Origin: Gammaproteobacteria bacterium
GTDB taxonomy: Bacteria > Pseudomonadota > Gammaproteobacteria > DAOWEP01
DNA: 10,844 bases
Reading direction: 5' to 3'
Assembly (NCBI GenBank): GCA_030638455.1
Contig: DAOWEP010000050.1
Location: forward strand, 1 to 10,844
Translations under genes and position numbers: made by a program
In this document: positions 6,989-10,844 of the stretch, piece after piece
How the letters are laid out: every line of letters starts with the position of its first letter
Numbering within the stretch: position 1 is the first letter of the stretch
The notes under the pieces: generated by a model
What the model was told of the DNA's origin: nothing
Database searches by the model: none
The model's input: the letters and a program-made list of their open reading frames with translations, nothing else

Positions 6989-7671
6989 CGTCCGAGCTGG
7001 ATCGATTGCAGGGTGAGATCGGATATCGCTTTAGTGATCCAGATTTATTACAACGAGCACTTACGCATAGAAGTGTAGGCAAGCAAAATAATGAGCGACT
7101 GGAGTTTCTGGGCGATAGCATTCTGAACTTTGTTATTGCGGATTCATTGTTTGGGAAATTTCCGGATAATAGTGAAGGTGATTTAAGCAGATTACGGGCA
7201 AGTCTGGTTAAGGGTGAAAAGCTTGCCGAATTGGCTACAGGGATAAATTTGAGTGAATATTTAATCTTGGGGCCTGGTGAAATGAAAAGTGGTGGTTATC
7301 GCAGGGCCTCTATCCTTGCAGATACTATGGAGGCTATTATTGGCGCTGCTTATCTGGATAGTGACTTTGCACGGTGTAAGAATCTGATCCTTGATATTTA
7401 TAAGCAAGCTCTTTCTACTATATCCAGCATTACAAATACCGAAGACCTGAAAGATCCAAAAACCAGGTTGCAGGAATATCTACAATCCAGAAAGTTTCCC
7501 ATCCCTGAATATCATCTAGATGAGGTTGCAGGCGAATCACACAATCAACGGTTTACCATTTCATGTCATGTGTCCTGTCTTGAGCAGGCGCCTATTGGTA
7601 AAGGTAACAGCAGACGTAAGGCGGAGCAGGAGTCAGCAGAGCTTGCTCTGCACCTGTTATTGGATGAGTAA
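6985..7671 (+). CDS. rnc: Ribonuclease III
   Basis: Double-strand-specific endoribonuclease that processes rRNA precursors and many mRNAs. The 228-residue product aligns throughout with the E. coli enzyme as I recall it. The nuclease domain has the signature NERLEFLGDSIL; the metal and catalytic residues are E37, E40, D44, E64, D113 and E116, all present. After DPKTRLQEYLQ (about 157-167) comes the double-stranded-RNA-binding domain, ending with GNSRRKAEQESAELAL. Translation starts at TTG 6985, overlapping the upstream stop codon by four bases, with a nine-base ribosome-binding site in front. The rare start codon may limit the amount of enzyme while the strong site and coupling compensate; that is inference. 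Era follows nine bases after the stop region, the standard rnc-era order. Confidence 0.97.
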   Translation: MTSELDRLQGEIGYRFSDPDLLQRALTHRSVGKQNNERLEFLGDSILNFVIADSLFGKFPDNSEGDLSRLRASLVKGEKLAELATGINLSEYLILGPGEMKSGGYRRASILADTMEAIIGAAYLDSDFARCKNLILDIYKQALSTISSITNTEDLKDPKTRLQEYLQSRKFPIPEYHLDEVAGESHNQRFTISCHVSCLEQAPIGKGNSRRKAEQESAELALHLLLDE

Positions 7672-7679
7672 AATGTTAA

Positions 7680-8597
7680 ATGAGTAAAGATATCAATAAA
7701 AGCGGCTTTATAGCATTGATCGGCAGACCCAACGTAGGTAAATCGACTTTACTGAATTATATGTTGGGGCAGAAGATCAGTATTACCTCGCATAAGCCCC
7801 AGACTACCCGTCACAGGATACTGGGTATCAAAACAGAAAATGGGGTTCAGGCAATATATATTGATACGCCAGGGTTACATTCTACTGCAAAGAATGCGAT
7901 GAACCGATACATGAACAAGACAGCAAAGAACGTTCTTCATGAAGTGGACGTTGTGATTTTCCTGGTCGAAGCGGGTTGCTGGACGAAAGAAGATGCTAGT
8001 GTAGTTGATAAATTAAAGCAGGTAAAAGCACCAGTTGTTATGGTGGTCAATAAAGTAGATACAGTAAAGGATAAAGGCGACTTGCTTCCTTTTATAAAGG
8101 ATGTTTCTGGACAATATGAATTTTCAGAGGTATTGCCGGTATCAGCAATGAATGGTGAAGGGGTGGAGCGTCTTGAGCAAATCGTTGCTGATCTGTTGCC
8201 CGAAGGTCCTGCATTATATTCCGAGGAACAGGTTACCGATAAAACAGAGCGATTTATGGCGGCAGAGCTGATCAGGGAAAAGTTGATGCGTACCCTCAGG
8301 CAGGAAATTCCCTATTCATTGACGGTTGAAATTGAAAATTTTGAGCTGGACACCAGTGGTAAAAAGGAAATCCTGAATATTGGTGCTGTAATATGGGTTG
8401 AGCGACCAGGCCAAAAGGGTATCGTGATTGGCAAGGATGGCGAAAATTTGAAATCTATTGGTAAGCAGGCAAGAATCGATATGGAAAAATCTTTTGACCA
8501 CAAGGTGTTTCTGAATTTGTGGGTCAAGGTCAAGGACGGATGGTCTGATAATGAAAGGATACTGAAAAGTTTAGGGTACAATGATGAAGGTTGTTGA
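7680..8597 (+). CDS. era: GTPase Era
   Basis: Essential GTPase that binds 16S rRNA near its 3' end and acts in 30S subunit maturation. The 305-residue product shows G1 GRPNVGKS (15-22), G3 DTPG (62-65), G4 NKVD (124-127) and G5 SAMNG (155-159), then a linker and a C-terminal KH domain with the GxxG loop GKDG (251-254), preceded by ERPGQKGIVI. The effector region SHKPQTTRHR (37-46) is conserved. The ATG at 7680 begins eight bases after the rnc stop; there is no strong ribosome-binding site, so translation probably depends on ribosomes finishing rnc. The nine bases ATGAGTAAA occur both at the rnc end (7664-7672) and at the era start (7680-7688), probably by chance. Nothing is missing from the protein. 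Confidence 0.98.
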   Translation: MSKDINKSGFIALIGRPNVGKSTLLNYMLGQKISITSHKPQTTRHRILGIKTENGVQAIYIDTPGLHSTAKNAMNRYMNKTAKNVLHEVDVVIFLVEAGCWTKEDASVVDKLKQVKAPVVMVVNKVDTVKDKGDLLPFIKDVSGQYEFSEVLPVSAMNGEGVERLEQIVADLLPEGPALYSEEQVTDKTERFMAAELIREKLMRTLRQEIPYSLTVEIENFELDTSGKKEILNIGAVIWVERPGQKGIVIGKDGENLKSIGKQARIDMEKSFDHKVFLNLWVKVKDGWSDNERILKSLGYNDEGC

Positions 8598-8601
8598 GAC
8601 T

Positions 8602-8650
8602 TTGGTTTTTTAAAAATATGGTTTATTGAAACTATGGGTTGTTAAAATCT
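8602..8650 (+). repeat. Three degenerate 16-17-base tandem units, AT-rich
   Basis: Three adjacent units fill half the era-recO gap: TTGGTTTTTTAAAAAT (8602-8617), ATGGTTTATTGAAACT (8618-8633) and ATGGGTTGTTAAAATCT (8634-8650). The first two match at 12 of 16 positions and the third aligns with one added base. The shared pattern is TGG, then T-rich, then A-rich. It is not a GC-stem terminator. It could be a decayed tandem duplication, a curved or protein-bound A/T tract, or coincidence in AT-rich DNA. Confidence 0.4.
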
Positions 8651-8666
8651 GGATAAATTTTAAACT
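8639..8666 (+). promoter_or_regulatory. Weak candidate promoter for recO-pdxJ
   Basis: TTGTTA (8639-8644) and TAAACT (8661-8666) are separated by 16 bases; each matches the sigma-70 consensus at four of six positions. They lie about 30 bases before the recO ATG, in the longest gap of the window, where a new transcript start would make sense. AT-rich DNA gives such matches by chance, so this is only a candidate. Confidence 0.2.
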
Positions 8667-8696
8667 TTGCTTAAGGTTATTTTCTGGCAGATCTAT

Positions 8697-9425
8697 ATGA
8701 GAAGAGTGTTGTTACAGCCCGCCTATGTACTCCAGGTCCGCCCCTACCGGGATACCAGTGCTCTGGTTGAGATCTTTACGCCAGATCATGGGAGAATTTC
8801 ACTGGTTGCCCGGGGAGTTAGATCTGGGAATTCAAAAATAAGAGGTCTGCTCCAACCTTTCCGAAAACTGTTGGTCTCATGGTCTGGAGATAAAGAGCTA
8901 AAGAGCCTGATATCTGTTGAAGAAGATGGTGAGGTGATAGGTGTAAAGGCTGGTGCGCTTGTCAGTGCTTTATATGTTAATGAGCTATTGGTTCGCCTGT
9001 TGCACAGACATGAAGAGCATGAATCTCTTTTTGTATTGTATCGGAATACATTAAAAACACTTGAGCGCGCAGATAATATTTCGAAGGCATTACGGCTATT
9101 TGAGAAAAGCCTGTTGCAGGAATTAGGCTATGGCGTGATGCTTGAATATAATGTGGAAACTGGTGAGCCGATTGATGAGAATGAAAGGTATCTGTATCAG
9201 GTAGAAGTCGGCCCGGTTCCATATGATTCGGGGGTTGATGGTTCACTTATTAAGTGCAAGTCTGGTATTGTTGTTCATGGAAAAAGCCTGTTGTCCCTGG
9301 CTATGGGTAATCTGGATGATGCAAGATGTGAGCAGGAAAGCAAAAAACTCATGCGTTATATTATTAACCACTATCTGGAAGGAAAGCCAGTGAAAAGCAG
9401 GGAGCTCCTGGCAGTGTCTTATTAG
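8697..9425 (+). CDS. recO: DNA repair protein RecO
   Basis: Recombination mediator that helps RecR load RecA on SSB-coated single-stranded DNA in the RecF pathway and anneals complementary strands. From ATG 8697 the product is 242 residues, as usual. The N-terminal OB-fold begins VLLQPAYVLQVRPYRDTS and continues FTPDHGRISLVARGVR (residues 27-42). The helical domain has LRLFEKSLLQELGYG (132-146) and the C-terminal LMRYIINHYLEGKPVKSREL. No four-cysteine zinc site is present, as in the E. coli type. A longer frame opens at TTG 8667 and would add ten residues, but the extra residues do not look like RecO and overlap the candidate promoter, so I take the ATG. It follows era after 99 bases and precedes pdxJ by 45, the common era-recO-pdxJ order. 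Confidence 0.94.
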   Translation: MRRVLLQPAYVLQVRPYRDTSALVEIFTPDHGRISLVARGVRSGNSKIRGLLQPFRKLLVSWSGDKELKSLISVEEDGEVIGVKAGALVSALYVNELLVRLLHRHEEHESLFVLYRNTLKTLERADNISKALRLFEKSLLQELGYGVMLEYNVETGEPIDENERYLYQVEVGPVPYDSGVDGSLIKCKSGIVVHGKSLLSLAMGNLDDARCEQESKKLMRYIINHYLEGKPVKSRELLAVSY

Positions 9426-9470
9426 AGGATATGCAATGTTTCATAGTAAGTGTAGTGATATAGTAGAGTG

Positions 9471-10214
9471 ATGTTAAAAGAAAACGAAATAAAATTAGGC
9501 GTAAATATCGATCATGTCGCCACCATCCGGCAATCGAGGGGAACCCTTTACCCTGAGCCGGTACAGGCCGCCCTGATTGCAGAGCAGGCAGGCGCAGATG
9601 CGATCACCATTCATTTACGTGAAGACAGAAGGCATATCCAGGAGCGGGATGTAGAAATATTAAAAGAGGTGTTGCAAACAAGGATGAACCTGGAAATGGC
9701 AGTAACGGATGAAATGCTAAAAATTGCGGAGATCGTCCAGCCACAAGACTGCTGTTTGGTGCCTGAAAAGCGTGAAGAATTAACCACAGAAGGCGGTTTG
9801 GATGTGGTTGCGCAAACAGGAAAAATTACCGATGCCTGCTCCAGGCTAAAAGAAGCTGGTGTAAGGGCTTCATTATTTATAGATGCAGATCTTGATCAGA
9901 TTGAAGCAGCTGTAAAAACTGGTGCACCTGTAATTGAAATACATACCGGGCACTATGCGGATGCCAAGACAAACAAAGAACGCGAACATGAGTATCATCG
10001 TATTATTGAGTCAGCAAAGCTTGCCTCAAATGCAGGCTTGCAGGTAAATGCTGGTCATGGTCTTCATTATCATAATATCCAGGCCATTGCAGCCCTGAAG
10101 CAAATGAGTGAGCTGAATATCGGACATTCAATCATCGCCAGAGCTATTTTTACTGGCTTGCATAATGCTGTTGAAGAAATGAAAAAATTAATGCTGGATG
10201 CACGAAGACAATAG
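9471..10214 (+). CDS. pdxJ: Pyridoxine 5'-phosphate synthase PdxJ
   Basis: Condenses 3-amino-1-hydroxyacetone phosphate with 1-deoxy-D-xylulose 5-phosphate to form pyridoxine 5'-phosphate, the ring-closing step of the DXP-dependent vitamin B6 pathway, in the cytoplasm. The TIM-barrel protein has 247 residues from ATG 9471. Visible family blocks are LGVNIDHVATIRQSRGT near the start, TIHLREDRRHI with the active-site His48, RMNLEMAVT with Glu75, CCLVPEKREELTTEGGLDV, IEIHTGHYADAKT, NAGHGLHYHN with His196, and LNIGHSIIARAIFTGL. These correspond to E. coli His45, Glu72 and His193 with a constant offset of three. GTG at 9468, directly in front, is an alternative start adding one residue; neither has a clear ribosome-binding site. 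In many relatives acpS follows pdxJ; here a convergent gene ends 22 bases downstream instead. Confidence 0.97.
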   Translation: MLKENEIKLGVNIDHVATIRQSRGTLYPEPVQAALIAEQAGADAITIHLREDRRHIQERDVEILKEVLQTRMNLEMAVTDEMLKIAEIVQPQDCCLVPEKREELTTEGGLDVVAQTGKITDACSRLKEAGVRASLFIDADLDQIEAAVKTGAPVIEIHTGHYADAKTNKEREHEYHRIIESAKLASNAGLQVNAGHGLHYHNIQAIAALKQMSELNIGHSIIARAIFTGLHNAVEEMKKLMLDARRQ

Positions 10215-10236
10215 ACAGGATCTATCCACTCTATAA

Positions 10237-10844
10237 TTATTGCTTTTTATCGAAATCCTTTTTTAGTCTTGTTATTAGCTCTTCCTTATCTGGAAGGCTC
10301 AGACCCAATGCTTGTGCTACAAAGTAATTATATTCAATCGAGAAGTATTTAGGCGGCTTTGGTTCTGGTAATGGTTGAGTTTTTTTGCCGGAAAGACTAA
10401 TTAATATTTCGCTAACTTCCACTCCAAGTTGTTGTGGTGAAGTATAAAGGCCCATTAAAGCCCCTGCTTTTACAAATGCCTTTGAGTGCCCAATGACGGG
10501 TGTTTTATATCTGTAGGCTGTAATCAGTATATTTCTGATAGATTCATTGTTGTAGATTACAGGATCAAGGGATGCTAGCAGGACATCACATTGTGAAAGG
10601 ATGTCAGGTAGAAGGTTATGCAGATCTTCCTCGTTGTTGATGATATCCAGTGAGAGTTTCATAGCATAAGGTGTGTTTTTACTAATATGAAAATGTGATG
10701 TAATCATGCATGCTTCATTTAGTTCAGGTAATGCGTAGTGGATAAAAGTTAAATGCTTTGTAATTGGGTGATTAACATATAATCCGGATATTTCGGAATG
10801 AATAAAGTCATTTTTACTTAAATCATGCTCAATCATTTCATATG
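10237..10844 (-). CDS. Substrate-binding-protein-like, uncharacterized ABC family, C-terminal part (5' end outside window)
   Basis: The frame runs on the - strand from a TAA at 10237-10239 and is still open at the right edge, with Y-E readable before the Met at 10834-10836, so that ATG is probably internal and about 202 residues of a longer protein are visible. The pattern fits the uncharacterized ABC-transport periplasmic component family (ABC_sub_bind type, usually about 300 residues): GLYVNHPITKHLTFIHYALP, then a segment with CDVLLASLDPVIYNN, then YRYKTPVIGHSKAFVKAGAL, MGLYTSPQQLGVEVSEIL, a Pro-rich PLPEPKPPKYFSIEYNY, and a terminal VAQALGLSLPDKEELITRL. The missing N-terminus should hold a signal peptide. 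No permease or ATPase gene is visible beside it, so a transport role is unproven; family members also occur next to sensor kinases and TonB receptors. The gene is AT-richer by eye than its neighbours. Ligand unknown. Confidence 0.75.
   Translation of the reverse strand, partial: YEMIEHDLSKNDFIHSEISGLYVNHPITKHLTFIHYALPELNEACMITSHFHISKNTPYAMKLSLDIINNEEDLHNLLPDILSQCDVLLASLDPVIYNNESIRNILITAYRYKTPVIGHSKAFVKAGALMGLYTSPQQLGVEVSEILISLSGKKTQPLPEPKPPKYFSIEYNYFVAQALGLSLPDKEELITRLKKDFDKKQ

Noticed and set aside
7664..7688. Direct repeat ATGAGTAAA at the rnc end and the era start
   Set aside because: Only nine bases, one copy being coding end plus stop and the other a common start sequence (Met-Ser-Lys); chance is the simplest explanation.
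8667..8696. TTG at 8667 as the recO start, adding ten residues
   Set aside because: The added residues do not match the RecO N-terminus, and the ATG at 8697 places the conserved LLQPAYVL block where the family has it.
10211..10236. GGATCTATCC between the convergent pdxJ and binding-protein genes as a shared terminator
   Set aside because: The arms are four bases with a two-base loop, too short to form a stable hairpin, and no T-run follows on either strand at the right place.
1..10844. A hidden mobile element, CRISPR array, toxin-antitoxin pair or biosynthetic cluster
   Set aside because: Every stretch is accounted for by conserved genes with gaps below 100 bases; no terminal inverted repeats, spaced identical repeats, transposase or integrase motifs were found.

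Overview
This is a conserved housekeeping and envelope-stress block of a proteobacterium, most likely a gammaproteobacterium. The evidence is the order anti-sigma factor (RseA/MucA) - RseB/MucB - RseC/MucC - DegP/MucD - LepA - LepB - DUF4845 - RNase III - Era - RecO - PdxJ. RseC is mainly a gammaproteobacterial protein, and the LepA, RNase III, Era and PdxJ sequences read like close relatives of the E. coli proteins as I recall them. The DNA is moderately AT-leaning by eye. Genus cannot be decided from the sequence alone; a betaproteobacterium is the main alternative.

Layout: positions 1-3500 hold the end of the sigma-E control operon (rseA C-terminal part, rseB, rseC, degP/mucD), whose rpoE and rseA beginning lie off the left edge. 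A small glutaredoxin-like gene (3540-3779) separates it from lepA (3871-5664). After an 86-base gap with a stem-loop at the lepA end comes lepB - DUF4845 - rnc - era (5751-8597), tightly packed; rnc starts at TTG inside the stop codon of the DUF4845 gene. A 99-base AT-rich gap with a degenerate tandem repeat precedes recO (8697-9425), followed by pdxJ (9471-10214). All these genes are on the + strand. A convergent - strand gene, cut by the right edge, encodes the C-terminal part of a substrate-binding-protein-like product.

How the genes work together: RseA and RseB hold sigma-E inactive at the inner membrane, RseC modulates this, and DegP/MucD degrades misfolded envelope proteins. LepB removes signal peptides from secreted proteins such as RseB and DegP. 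LepA, RNase III and Era act on ribosome function and assembly, RecO on recombinational repair, and PdxJ makes pyridoxine 5'-phosphate.

I see no tRNA, rRNA, CRISPR array, insertion sequence, phage gene or integration site, and no gap over 100 bases between genes. I do not see a wholly new system. The points worth a second look are modest: the pseudopilin-like N-terminus of the DUF4845 protein, the cysteine-motif protein next to the envelope-stress operon, the lepA-lepB stem-loop, the rnc start site, the era-recO repeat, and the orphan binding-protein gene.
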